Assembly: GCA_947479475.1 (NCBI GenBank)
Contig: CANJZW010000052.1
Coordinates: 1-33,512, forward strand
Length of the DNA stretch: 33,512 bases
From: Chthoniobacteraceae bacterium
Lineage (GTDB): Bacteria > Verrucomicrobiota > Verrucomicrobiia > Chthoniobacterales > Chthoniobacteraceae
Reading direction: 5' to 3'
A program made the translations under genes and the position numbers. This document shows, one piece after another, positions 1 to 8,851 of the stretch (positions within the stretch are counted from its first letter, which is position 1; each line of letters starts with the position of its first letter). The notes under the pieces are model-generated. The model saw nothing but the letters and a program-made list of their open reading frames with translations. It had not been told where the DNA came from and did not search any database.

Positions 1-119
1 CCACGAAGCCAACTCTGTAGAAGGAGGAGAAGTAGACGATCTGTGAGGAAGGTGGGAAGAAAAAGAAGAAGCCCCCCGCGCCGGAGTCCGTTCTCGGCAG
101 CACTTTCAAACCGGCAGGA

Positions 120-329
120 TCACGCCACTTTCATATCGGCCCCCGCAAGTGCGAAATCAAGTTTCACCCCGCCTTTCTTGGCATCGGCGTCATGACATTC
201 GGTGCACTGGCTTGCGAGTACCTGGCGCACGGACTCCGGCAGGTTCTCCGAACCGCCTGCCGGAAGGCTGGCAGCGAACAGGATAGCCAATATCCGTGTC
301 GTTAACGTTTTGAAGACTTTTTCTCGCAT
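120..329 (-). pseudogene. Truncated PSCyt1 (planctomycete-type cytochrome c) protein
   Basis: The frame opens with an ATG 12 bases after the upstream DUF1552 stop and gives 69 residues. A hydrophobic signal peptide (about residues 10-25) is followed by the heme-c motif CTECH and the KKGG-x-KLD stretch typical of PSCyt1 domains in DUF1592- or DUF1549-type exported proteins. It then stops with TGA inside the domain. Relatives normally continue with a GEMPP-like segment and several hundred more residues. Nothing in the remaining 119 bases to the window edge continues the family in this frame. It is the last gene of the sigma-led run, so it is probably a gene broken here by mutation, rearrangement or an assembly-edge error. 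Calling it a genuine mini-cytochrome is less likely. Confidence 0.6.
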
Positions 330-341
330 GGTAGTGACCGA

Positions 342-1613
342 TCAGAGCAGCACATCATCGAGACCATGGCTGGCGGAGCAGAAGGAGGCGGACTCGATAC
401 CGAGGCGTCTTTCAATAGAGATGAACAGATCGCCTAGCAGACGCTGCTCATGCTCAACGCTCTCCTGGGAGAACCTCAGATGCCGCCCGTGCTTGAAGCC
501 GCCACCCGCCAAAAGGGCGGGAAGGTCGTTGTTCGAATGCCTGCTCGCATCGCCCATGCCGGTGCCGAAGAGAATGATCGAGCTGTCGAGCAGCGACCGA
601 TCCTCCTCATCCCTGGCCGCTTTGAGCTTCGCTACAAACGCGGAGAAGCAACGCAGGTTTTCGCGGTCGATCGCGGTTAACGCTGCAATTTTTTCCGGAT
701 CATTACCGTGGTGGGAGGCATTGTGGTAGCCGTAGCGCAGCATCTTGCCATCCAGGGTGAAGGTCTGCCCACCTCCTGGCAGCACCATGGAAATCACCCG
801 GGTGGAGTCCGTCTGAACCGCCAGCGCCATGAGTTCATAAAAGATCGTTTCCAGCTCCACCATGAGGTTGTTGGCCACCGGGTCCGCTGCAGGCAGTTCG
901 TAGGACACCTCGGGGACTGCCTCGTTGACCCGCACCAGCTGCCTGCCGAGTCGAGCCTCCACATCACGCACCGAGGTGAAATACTCTTCCAGCTTTGCCC
1001 GGTCGTAGCTGCTAACGCTTTTCTGCAGCGCCGTGGCATCCTGCATCACGAAATCGAGCGCACTGCGCCCAGACTTGAGCAGATACTCCGTCCGCGCCCT
1101 GTCACTGGCTGAGGCAAATAGTTTCTTATAAAGCACACTGGGCCGCTCGATGGCCGGCAGGGCGATTTTCCCCTTCAAATAGCTCATTGGCATGGAGCTG
1201 CCGCCAGCCCCCCCGCTCAGCACGAGAGATTGAAAGCGGGTTGCGTCCCCGAGCCGGGCCGCCAAGCGCTGGTCAAACGATGTCTCACCGAGGTTTTTCC
1301 CACACAGAAAGTTCGGCCAGTTGCCGTGGCCGCCGCCCGCGCGGTGATCCAGGCCGGAGAAAAGAGTGAAATCATTCCGCAGCTCCCTCAGCGGCGCCAA
1401 CGAAGGGGTCATTTCATAGTCCACACCCACCGTGGTCGGATAGAGCGCCGGGGTGTGCAGCCCGAGATTCGCACCGATACACACGAACCGCTTTACTGGA
1501 GAAGTGATCCGTTGTGAGGAAGTCTTGGCATAGGCTTTCAATCCCAGGGATTCAAGCGCGGGCAGGGCAATCAGCGATGTTGCACTGCGAAGAAAGTGGC
1601 GCCGGGTGTGCAT
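342..1613 (-). CDS. DUF1552 family Tat-exported protein
   Basis: The 423-residue product begins MHTRRHFLRSA, a twin-arginine signal followed by a hydrophobic segment rich in Ala and Leu, so export of a folded protein through Tat is expected. The body has the DUF1552 pattern: an early FSGLDHR-type segment, a central helical stretch ending in the RDVEARL-type motif, a late LDSSIILFGTGMGDAS block and a C-terminal GLDDVLL end. The reading frame is open further upstream, but the ATG at 1613 is chosen because the signal peptide starts there. DUF1552 proteins resemble the DUF1501 group; their activity is unknown. The gene lies 55 bases after the DUF1080-like gene. It is clearly diverged from the two DUF1552 genes at 5142-7801, so it is not part of that recent duplication. 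Confidence 0.9.
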   Translation of the reverse strand: MHTRRHFLRSATSLIALPALESLGLKAYAKTSSQRITSPVKRFVCIGANLGLHTPALYPTTVGVDYEMTPSLAPLRELRNDFTLFSGLDHRAGGGHGNWPNFLCGKNLGETSFDQRLAARLGDATRFQSLVLSGGAGGSSMPMSYLKGKIALPAIERPSVLYKKLFASASDRARTEYLLKSGRSALDFVMQDATALQKSVSSYDRAKLEEYFTSVRDVEARLGRQLVRVNEAVPEVSYELPAADPVANNLMVELETIFYELMALAVQTDSTRVISMVLPGGGQTFTLDGKMLRYGYHNASHHGNDPEKIAALTAIDRENLRCFSAFVAKLKAARDEEDRSLLDSSIILFGTGMGDASRHSNNDLPALLAGGGFKHGRHLRFSQESVEHEQRLLGDLFISIERRLGIESASFCSASHGLDDVLL

Positions 1614-1668
1614 TGGTGGAAAAGGAGGGTTGGAGTTGGTGTGCTCTGGATTGATTCTGGCTCGGCTA

Positions 1669-2439
1669 CTAAGGCAGTTCCTCGATGAGGATGTCGTCGA
1701 GCAAGAAGGGGCCAAAGCCGATGAAGTTGACGGACTCTTTTTCCACGTCCGAGCGTTTGAGGTTGAGCGAGAGCGCCTCCACGCCGTCCACCCACAGCGT
1801 CCACTTCGTGCCGATGTTCTCAACGACAAACTGATACCATTGGCCCGTTACAAGGCCGAGTTTCTTGAAGGTAGACTCGCCTGGAATGCCATAAGCGCTG
1901 CGAAAGGTGCCTTCTGGCAGCTCCAGGACGGCGGGATCGAGCGTCTTGCCTTTTAATGCGGGGTGGCTCGCATCGCGGGTGAAGTCGCGCTCGCCGATGG
2001 AGATGTCATCGCGCGCTTCCGGCTTGGTGATGCGCGTCACCACATCGCCAATGTGCCAGAGGACGCTGCCGGGTTTTCCAGGCCTGAGCGGTGCATTAAT
2101 GAGCATGTCCATCATCGCGCCTTCGCCCTCGAACTGGATGCGGTAGCTCACACGAACGTTGTGCGCCTTGAACTTCGGGTCAATGGATTTGCCGTGCGCT
2201 TTGCCGGGATGCGCCTTGCCATCGTAGATGCAAGCGATGGCGCCATCTCGGATTTCCCAAGTCTCGGGGATGTTCCAAGTGAGACCGCCGCCCCATTTCT
2301 GTGGCTCGACACGCATTTGACCGCCACTAAAATCTTCTTTGATCAAGACAGTGCCCTTGGCACTGCTTTGTGCGTAGGCTGAGGCAGTTGAGAAGAGGCC
2401 GAAGGCGGCGAGGAGTTGAATTGAGATTTTTGACTTCAT
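1669..2439 (-). CDS. Secreted DUF1080-like (concanavalin-type jelly-roll) protein
   Basis: The product of 256 residues has a signal peptide ending near AYAQ (residues 1-24), so it is secreted or periplasmic. The rest looks like one beta-sandwich domain of the 3-keto-disaccharide hydrolase/DUF1080 kind: an N-terminal EDFSGG strand, WEIRDGAIAC, a central GSVLWHIGDVV segment, WYQFVVENIG and a C-terminal WTLWVDGVEA with FLLDDILIEEL. Proteins of this fold bind or cleave sugars, but I see no residue set that decides between the two. An alternative GTG start at 2475 overlaps the stop of the upstream DUF1592-type gene as GTGA and would add 12 residues before the signal peptide. I prefer the ATG at 2439. 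Position in the run suggests co-expression with the cytochrome and DUF1552 proteins. Confidence 0.75.
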   Translation of the reverse strand: MKSKISIQLLAAFGLFSTASAYAQSSAKGTVLIKEDFSGGQMRVEPQKWGGGLTWNIPETWEIRDGAIACIYDGKAHPGKAHGKSIDPKFKAHNVRVSYRIQFEGEGAMMDMLINAPLRPGKPGSVLWHIGDVVTRITKPEARDDISIGERDFTRDASHPALKGKTLDPAVLELPEGTFRSAYGIPGESTFKKLGLVTGQWYQFVVENIGTKWTLWVDGVEALSLNLKRSDVEKESVNFIGFGPFLLDDILIEELP

Positions 2440-2471
2440 GATTGAGACAGATTTTTTGTCGGTGACAGTGC

Positions 2472-5132
2472 TCACTTGCTCCGGAACTCGCGGCTCGAGA
2501 CGAGTGCCTGGATGATGGCTTGGAGCGTGAGGTTGTCCTTGCGCGCCTGAACGCGAATGTCGGCGCAGAGGTCTTCGTCGGAAAACTGCGACGGGCGTCC
2601 GAGGGCGTAGCTCACGAGGTTTTCGATGAGTCCCGTAGCGAATGCCTTTTCGCGTTTTGCGATGGCGTCGCGGAGCTGGAAGAAGCCGTCGAATTTTGTC
2701 CCGTCCGGCAGTGTGCCACTAGATTCAATGGGATGCTCCTTTGATTTGCGGACGGTGTAGCCGGAGGCGATTTCGGCGACCTCGACATCGCGCCAGAGGC
2801 CGGCGGCATTAAAGTGCTCGAGGCCGTAGCCGATGGGGTCAATCCGCTTGTGGCACTGCGCGCACTGTGGCTCTTCCATGTGCGCGGTTAGCAGTTCGCG
2901 GGCGGAAAGAAGCTTGCCGGAATGCCGACTGAGTTGGGGCACATTGGGGGGCGCGGGCGGCGGTGGATCGTGCAAAAGTTTGCGCAGTACCCAGGCCCCG
3001 CGCTCCACGGGCGAAGACCGCTCGCCATCGGAACCCATCGCGAGCACCGCGGCCATGCCTAGCAATCCACCACGCGGCGTTTCCCGTGCCACCGGGACCT
3101 TGCGAAACCCCTGCCCGGAGGCTTCCAGTCCGTAGTAATCGGCGAGCAGGTCATTGATGACCACAAAGTCGCACTTGAGCAGCGAGGTGACGGAAATGTT
3201 CTCCGTCAAAATAGTGTGCACTGTATGAAAGACCTCGTCGCGCGCGGCGCGTTTCACGCTGTCGTCGAAGCCGGGGTAAAGCCGGGAGTTGAACTGGAAG
3301 AAATCCAGCCGCTCCATGCCGAGCCACTGATGGGTGAAGCCGGTGATAAAGCGCCATGATTTTGCCGAGGCAAGCAAGCGCCGGGTCTGCGCCTCGAGCA
3401 CAGGGGGCTTTGTGAGTTCGCCCGATTTCCCGAGCGACAGCAGTTCCTCGTCCGGTGGTGCGTTCCAAAGGAAGTAGGCAAGGCGCGTGGCTAGTTCTGT
3501 TCCAGACAATGGAAGGCGCGAACGGGTAGGCGACGAGGCCGTATCGCGGCTGTTTGCTGCCAGACTCACCGTGTGCACCTCACCCGCTCCCGTTGTCGCG
3601 GGGCCTGACGCAGTCCCGATCTCGTTGAGGTAAAGAAAACTCGGCGAGGAGAGGACGATGCTTAGGGGCTCCTTCATGGCTTGTTCGAAGCTCTCGCCCG
3701 ATGCGCGCTTCTCGCGGAAATGCGCGACGAGCTTGTCGAGATAGCTCGGCTTCACTTCCTTGCCTCGGAAGGCGGCCGCTGCGAAACGCGCTAGGACCTC
3801 GCGCGCATACGCGTCGTCTTTGGTCGCAGCGTCGCCTTTGAAAAAAATACGCGAGTGGGCGGCTGTCGGCCATGTGTCGAAGAGCGGCCCCTCCCATTCC
3901 ACCCAGTCAATCCATAGCGCTGGATCAACGCCGAATCCGGTCTGCTCGTGCGCCTTTGAGGACAATTGCGCGGCGTACTCGCGATTGTTTGGCATGCGTT
4001 CTCGGAAAGCAAAGACACGCTCGCCGAGCGTGATACGCTTCTTGGTTTCGGGACCGATCTCCACTGACAAGGGCACGGTGAGCGTGGGCAGGGTGATGTC
4101 GATCTCAAGGACCTCCGGATTGTCCTGCGGAGCAGTGATGTGGCGGCAGGCGATAAGGTTCATCGCGTCCTCAAGAGACCTGCCGCGCACGCCGGCCTCC
4201 ACAAAGTGACGTGAGGGCACGGTGCCGGGGATCACACCGATGCTGGCGCGCAGCCGGTAGCGGCCCGCCGGCATTTCATCGGGTATCGCGATACCCACCT
4301 GCGGATTGCTATCGAGGATGGTGAGCAGGGCGCCTGTCTTCGTTTCGGGCCGCGTGAGGTAATCAATCATCGGTGCCGTATTCTTCTCCCAGACACCCAG
4401 GCGGAACTTCATCTCAGACTCATCCACGATACCGAAGTCGGTGGTCGGCCGGCCATTCGCCGCCTTCCACTGTTTGTAAGCGCGGTAGCCGCCCATCTGG
4501 TAAAACCGCAGGATGTGGGTGATGCGTTGATTCGCTTCCTCCTCGGCTTCGACGTGAACCTTCCGTGTCTCGGGTCGGGGACCGGTGGCGATCACCTGAT
4601 CCAGCGCGCGGCGGGCCAGCGTAAGGTATTGCTCAAACTGATCGCTTGAGAGGAAAAGAGATCTGCCGAAGGTGTCGTAGGTGCCGCCGCCACCGTCGTT
4701 TGGCATCTCCTTCGTATCCACCTTTACGCCGAGCAGGTCCTCGATCGTGTTTTCATATTCGCGCTTGTTGAGGCGGCGCATTGTGATGACGCCACCTGTG
4801 TCGCCGAGCGCCTTCCTCGCCGTAACCATCGTACTGGAGAGATGCTGCAGGAAGTTTGACTTCTCGGCCGCCTGTGGCTGCTTCTTGTCCTCGGGGGGCA
4901 TCTCGCCTGAGTTGAGTGCATTGAGCACCTTTTGCCAGCGCTCTGCCGTGGGAATGTCCGAGAGGATGAAGGGTAGGTCATCCAAACGGACATCCGCCTT
5001 GTGCTTTTCCGCGCCGTGGCAGTCGAGGCAGTAGCTTTTGAAGAAAGCCCGCTGGTCCTCGTTCATGCGCGCCTCGTGAGGGGCGGCAAGAAGGGTGGAA
5101 AATGGAAGGCAAAGGAGCGCAGCTAGTTTCAT
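2472..5132 (-). CDS. Exported diheme DUF1587/1595/1592/1588/1585 cytochrome-type protein
   Basis: This 886-residue protein has a signal peptide (residues 1-17) and the full DUF1592 architecture. The PSCyt1 domain carries CLDCH at 35-39 and GEMPP at 76-80. DUF1587 follows at about 117-180 (MRRLNKREYENTIEDLLG), then a long middle region, DUF1595 at about 440-510, DUF1592 at about 542-670 (ATRLAYFLWNAPPDEEL) and DUF1588 at about 687-790 with a second heme motif, CAQCH, at 757-761. DUF1585 completes it at about 806-882. Two covalent hemes outside the cytoplasm imply electron transfer, but the substrate is unknown. It starts 9 bases after a DUF1552 gene, the partner family that usually neighbours this architecture. 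Length and domain order are normal, and I see no damage. Confidence 0.93.
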   Translation of the reverse strand: MKLAALLCLPFSTLLAAPHEARMNEDQRAFFKSYCLDCHGAEKHKADVRLDDLPFILSDIPTAERWQKVLNALNSGEMPPEDKKQPQAAEKSNFLQHLSSTMVTARKALGDTGGVITMRRLNKREYENTIEDLLGVKVDTKEMPNDGGGGTYDTFGRSLFLSSDQFEQYLTLARRALDQVIATGPRPETRKVHVEAEEEANQRITHILRFYQMGGYRAYKQWKAANGRPTTDFGIVDESEMKFRLGVWEKNTAPMIDYLTRPETKTGALLTILDSNPQVGIAIPDEMPAGRYRLRASIGVIPGTVPSRHFVEAGVRGRSLEDAMNLIACRHITAPQDNPEVLEIDITLPTLTVPLSVEIGPETKKRITLGERVFAFRERMPNNREYAAQLSSKAHEQTGFGVDPALWIDWVEWEGPLFDTWPTAAHSRIFFKGDAATKDDAYAREVLARFAAAAFRGKEVKPSYLDKLVAHFREKRASGESFEQAMKEPLSIVLSSPSFLYLNEIGTASGPATTGAGEVHTVSLAANSRDTASSPTRSRLPLSGTELATRLAYFLWNAPPDEELLSLGKSGELTKPPVLEAQTRRLLASAKSWRFITGFTHQWLGMERLDFFQFNSRLYPGFDDSVKRAARDEVFHTVHTILTENISVTSLLKCDFVVINDLLADYYGLEASGQGFRKVPVARETPRGGLLGMAAVLAMGSDGERSSPVERGAWVLRKLLHDPPPPAPPNVPQLSRHSGKLLSARELLTAHMEEPQCAQCHKRIDPIGYGLEHFNAAGLWRDVEVAEIASGYTVRKSKEHPIESSGTLPDGTKFDGFFQLRDAIAKREKAFATGLIENLVSYALGRPSQFSDEDLCADIRVQARKDNLTLQAIIQALVSSREFRSK

Positions 5133-5141
5133 GCTTTATGT

Positions 5142-6425
5142 TCAGGCGATGAGTTCATGGATCAGCCCCGTGCTGTCACCGTGGGAAGCGATGTCCAGGC
5201 CGTTTCCATGCAGAAGCGTGAGCCAAAGGTTGCAAAGCGGCGTCTTGGGATCGCTCATGACGAGGTGCTGCCCGAGCTTCACGCCGGAGCCGCCACCGGT
5301 GATGAGCGTGGGGCAGTTGTCCAGGTAATGGATGCTTTGGATGTTGCTGCCGTAGGCCAGTGTGGTGTGGTCAAAGAGCGTGGTGCCGTCGGGCTCCCTC
5401 GTGGCCTTGAGCTTGTCGATCAAGCCCGCGAGCAGCTCGGCCTGCTTCGCATCGCGTAGCTGGCTCGCATCCATGCGTGGGCCGGGGCCGTAGTGGCTGA
5501 GGTTGTGCCCGGAGAACGGGATCTTGAGGCTCTTCAGCAGCGAACTCACCGGCTGCCGATACGTCGCCACGCGTGTGACATCCGCCTGCAAGGCTGCTGC
5601 GATGAGCGCATACATGAGCTTGACCTCCTCGTAGCCGGCGATCTCGCCCTTCGGTTCCAGCGAGTCCTCCGCAGGGGCTGGTTTCGGTTTGTCCAGCCAT
5701 TGCTCGTCTTTTGAAAGCCGCACCTCGATGTCGCGGATGCTTTGCAGGTATTCGGCGAGCTTGTCGTTGTCCTCCTTGCCCAAGCCGCGCGCCACGCTGC
5801 TGGCGTCATCGAGCACGGTGTCGAGCACGCTGCGCTTTTGCTTGAGCTGCGCCTGCCGCTGCGCGAGCGGAGTTGTGTCGTCTGAAAACAGGCGATGAAA
5901 CGCGACAACAGGATTGTTGAAACCGGACACCGGCTTGCCCCGGCGGTCCCAGGCGAGAGAAAGACCCGGTCCGTGACCAGCTTCTTCGCCATTCTCGCAA
6001 CTGAGCTGGAGCGAGGTGAAGCGCGTGTCCTTACCAAAAGCCTCGGCCGCTACCTGATCGGCGGAGATGCTGTTGTGAAAGCTCTGCCCTGGTTCACCAT
6101 AACGATTTGCCCCAGTGAGCCAGAATGTGCTGCCCCAATGCGCTTCGTTGGTGAATTTGTTGGCGAGGTTCTGGATAACGGTGATGTCTTTGTGATGCCG
6201 CGCCAAAGGCTTCAGCCCCGGAGGCAACGGCCAGTCCGCGCTGGTCTTAGTCTTGTCAGGAAACCAGGTCTCTTTCGTGACGCCCCAGCCAAAGCCAAGG
6301 AAAACCATGCGCTTGGGCGGAGTGATGGGCTTGGATCCCGCGAAGGCCCTGAATCCGAGCGATTCGAGCACGGGCAGCGTGATGAGCGCAGTGGAACTGC
6401 GTAAGAATTGGCGACGGGTGTTCAT
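5142..6425 (-). CDS. DUF1552 family Tat-exported protein (downstream tandem copy)
   Basis: The product has 427 residues. The start at 6425 is set by the twin-arginine signal MNTRRQFLRSS followed by a hydrophobic stretch; the frame is open for 62 codons upstream, but these do not look like protein. It aligns from end to end with the product of the next gene upstream (6527-7801). Shared blocks include GFGWGVT, NEAHWGSTFWLTGANRY, EPGQSFHNSISADQVAA, HGPGLSLAWD, KRSVLD, QSIRDIEVRL, KDEQWL and LDNCPTL. By eye more than half the residues are identical, so the pair is a tandem duplication. It lies 9 bases before the diheme DUF1592-type gene and is surely co-transcribed with it. The enzymatic role of DUF1552 is not established. 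Confidence 0.92.
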   Translation of the reverse strand: MNTRRQFLRSSTALITLPVLESLGFRAFAGSKPITPPKRMVFLGFGWGVTKETWFPDKTKTSADWPLPPGLKPLARHHKDITVIQNLANKFTNEAHWGSTFWLTGANRYGEPGQSFHNSISADQVAAEAFGKDTRFTSLQLSCENGEEAGHGPGLSLAWDRRGKPVSGFNNPVVAFHRLFSDDTTPLAQRQAQLKQKRSVLDTVLDDASSVARGLGKEDNDKLAEYLQSIRDIEVRLSKDEQWLDKPKPAPAEDSLEPKGEIAGYEEVKLMYALIAAALQADVTRVATYRQPVSSLLKSLKIPFSGHNLSHYGPGPRMDASQLRDAKQAELLAGLIDKLKATREPDGTTLFDHTTLAYGSNIQSIHYLDNCPTLITGGGSGVKLGQHLVMSDPKTPLCNLWLTLLHGNGLDIASHGDSTGLIHELIA

Positions 6426-6526
6426 GGAGAGAGGATGAGCGCTTGGAAGAAGGACTTTAGGGGGATGCAGTTCTCCCTCCGAAGTGTGCACGGTGAAGGC
6501 GTGAGGCGTGTCAGCAGCACGATGAA

Positions 6527-7801
6527 CTACGAGATGAGTTCCTTTACCACGGCGGTGCTGTCGCCATGCCGTTCGGCATCGGCACCGATGCCGTGCAACA
6601 TCGTTAGCCATACATTGCAGAGAGGCGTGTCCTTCGGCAGCACGAGGTGGTGACCGAGTTTTAGCTTCGCACCGCCTCCGGTGAGCAATGTGGGGCAGTT
6701 GTCGAGGTAATGGATCGTGCGAATGTTGCTGCCGTAGGCGAGGGCGATGTGATCGAACAAGGTGCTGCCGTCGGTTTCCTTCGTGGCCTTGAGCTTGTCG
6801 ATCAATCCGGCCAGCAGCCCGCTTTGCGTGGTGTCGCGCCTCTGCGAGGCCGCCATGCGATCGCCGGGCGAATAGTGGCTCATGTCATGCGGAGCGACCT
6901 TTAGATCGAGGCTCTGAAGCAGCGTGCCGACCGGCTGCCGATACGTGAGCACGCGCGTCGTGTCGGTTTGGAGCGCGGCGACGATTATGTCATACATCAC
7001 TTTGATTTCCTCCTTCCCCGCAAGGCCCGGTTTCGGCTCGGCGACGGGTGGTTTGGATTTTGGGACGTTGAGCCATTGCTCGTCTTTGCCGAGGCGCACT
7101 TCGATGTCGCGGATGCTTTGAAAATATTCGTCCAGCTTGTCGGTGTCGGTCTTCGTGAGGCCGTTTTGCACGCGTTTCGCATCCTCCATTACGGCGTCGA
7201 GCACGCTGCGCTTCTGCGCGAGCATGGCCTGGCGCTCACTCAAGGGCGTGGCTTCATTTGAAAAGAGGCGGTGGAAGGCAGCGACGGGGTTTTCGACCCC
7301 CGCGACCGGCTTGCCGCGCATATCCCAGGCAAGCGACAAACCCGGACCGTGGCCGGAGTTTTGGGCGTCCGGCGTGTTGAGCTGGATGGAGGCAAAGCGC
7401 GTGTCTTTGCCGAGGTGCGCCGCCGCGACCTGGTCCGCGCTGATGCTGTTGTGAAAGCTCTGCCCCGGCTCCGCATAGCGATTCGCCCCCGTCAGCCAGA
7501 AGGTGCTTCCCCAGTGCGCCTCATTTGCAAACCTGTTGGAGCAACCTTGCACCACAGTGATGTCATTGTGATGCTGGGAGAGGGGTTTCAATCCTTCCGA
7601 CAACTCCCACGACTCGCCCGTCGTTTTTACATCGGGGAACCATGTCTCATTCGTGACGCCCCAACCGAAGCTCAGAAAGACCATGCGCTTGGGCGGCGCG
7701 GCTGTTTTCGCTGCGGCAAACGCTTTGAAGCCAATGGACTCAAGCGCGGGCAGCGCAATCAGCGAGGATGCGCTGCGAAGGAAGTGGCGACGGGTGTGCA
7801 T
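6527..7801 (-). CDS. DUF1552 family Tat-exported protein (upstream tandem copy)
   Basis: The product has 424 residues and begins MHTRRHFLRSAS, a twin-arginine signal almost identical to that of the DUF1552 gene at 342-1613. The mature part is instead closest to the neighbour at 5142-6425. It keeps the family blocks GFGWGVTNETWFP, NEAHWGSTFWLTGANRY, QSFHNSISADQVAA, HGPGLSLAWD, QSIRDIEVRL and AYGSNI. The C-terminal tail HGDSTAVVKELIS parallels the neighbour's HGDSTGLIHELIA. A 101-base gap separates the two copies, the widest in this run, and could hold a processing site or secondary promoter; I see no convincing one. It lies 46 bases after the anti-sigma-like gene and is the first structural gene of the run. 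Confidence 0.92.
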   Translation of the reverse strand: MHTRRHFLRSASSLIALPALESIGFKAFAAAKTAAPPKRMVFLSFGWGVTNETWFPDVKTTGESWELSEGLKPLSQHHNDITVVQGCSNRFANEAHWGSTFWLTGANRYAEPGQSFHNSISADQVAAAHLGKDTRFASIQLNTPDAQNSGHGPGLSLAWDMRGKPVAGVENPVAAFHRLFSNEATPLSERQAMLAQKRSVLDAVMEDAKRVQNGLTKTDTDKLDEYFQSIRDIEVRLGKDEQWLNVPKSKPPVAEPKPGLAGKEEIKVMYDIIVAALQTDTTRVLTYRQPVGTLLQSLDLKVAPHDMSHYSPGDRMAASQRRDTTQSGLLAGLIDKLKATKETDGSTLFDHIALAYGSNIRTIHYLDNCPTLLTGGGAKLKLGHHLVLPKDTPLCNVWLTMLHGIGADAERHGDSTAVVKELIS

Positions 7802-7847
7802 GGTGAGAATAGGCGGTTGTTTGGACGGGTGAAAATGGGAGAGGCGA

Positions 7848-8843
7848 TCAACGCTGGGCCAGACGCACCGGGAGCGTCGGCTGAGTCTTGAGTGTCAGGC
7901 GAACATCGTCGGCGAATTGCTCGCCAAACACGGCCTCGGTGCCTCTGGGGTTCTTTGGCTTGTGAGCTACAAGATGCACCACGGCGAAGTCCGCCTGCGG
8001 TGGTAGCAGCACCTTGGTCGTCACCAGATGCCAGGAGCGCGGCGATCCGCCCATGCTGTCGAAACTGCCGGAACCAGAGGCGAGTGACTCCTTCTGCGTC
8101 AGCGGCCATTCAGCGAGAATTGCGTCCGGCGAACCCGCAAACACGGAGGCCCGGCAGATGAACTTCACTGGCTCGCCCTGCGACTCACGGCCATCGAGAA
8201 ACTGCACCGACAACTCTAATGTGGCATCACCAAGAGCGGCTTCGGCCTTCAATGACCTCAAGTCCACGAGCTGATATACATCGCACGAGGCCGCGCCGTA
8301 GTTCGGGAGCGTCGGCTCCCGTTCCGCACGCACAAAGCTGAGTGACCGCTGCCCGTCCTTTGTCTCCACCGAGGGCTTCTCGACCACCACCGATTCATCG
8401 CCGCTCCAGATTCCGAACTGCACTGGGAAACCCGAAGGCAGTCGTCCGCACTGTTTCTCGAAGCTGCCATCCACCAAAGCAAACAACCGCGATGCTGTGG
8501 CGACTGCACGCGGCGACGCCAAGGCCCATGCCACCGATGCGCATAAAAGTCCGAATACCACACCGGCGGCTGCAGCGACGCGCGGACGCCAGGAAAGCCA
8601 CGGTGACTTTTCGCGGTGGCCCCGAGTTACCTCGCTAGGAGACTGCAGCGCGCGCAGCTCGATAGCGCTGCCGCTTTCAAGCCCCCACTCGCGGAGTGCG
8701 CCGTGGATGTGCGCCTCATTCCAGAAGTGCTCCCGCGCATCCGGCCGGATGTGGAGTGCCGCGTCCAGCTCCGCGATTTCATCGTCCGTGATTTCTCCGT
8801 CGAAATATTGGCGCAGCAGATGTTCGAGTCGTTCCGTGTTCAT
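7848..8843 (-). CDS. Anti-sigma-like membrane protein with carbohydrate-binding-like ectodomain
   Basis: The product has 331 residues. Residues 1-55 form an acidic helical cytoplasmic part (RLEHLLRQYFDGEITDDEIAEL) of the kind found in FecR/anti-sigma proteins beside ECF sigma factors. A single membrane segment lies at about 88-112. The outer part, about 124-318, starts VDGSFE and ends EQFADDVRLTL, with strands such as RSLSFV, YQLVDLR and LELSVQFLD between. That is the layout of CBM4/9-like beta-sandwich modules. I do not see a typical FecR domain. The ATG at 8843 is 8 bases after the sigma gene stop, so the two are translationally linked. Inferred role: hold the sigma factor until the ectodomain senses an outside ligand, perhaps a glycan. 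The anti-sigma assignment rests on position and the N-terminal part. Confidence 0.7.
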   Translation of the reverse strand: MNTERLEHLLRQYFDGEITDDEIAELDAALHIRPDAREHFWNEAHIHGALREWGLESGSAIELRALQSPSEVTRGHREKSPWLSWRPRVAAAAGVVFGLLCASVAWALASPRAVATASRLFALVDGSFEKQCGRLPSGFPVQFGIWSGDESVVVEKPSVETKDGQRSLSFVRAEREPTLPNYGAASCDVYQLVDLRSLKAEAALGDATLELSVQFLDGRESQGEPVKFICRASVFAGSPDAILAEWPLTQKESLASGSGSFDSMGGSPRSWHLVTTKVLLPPQADFAVVHLVAHKPKNPRGTEAVFGEQFADDVRLTLKTQPTLPVRLAQR

Positions 8844-8851
8844 GAGTGAGC

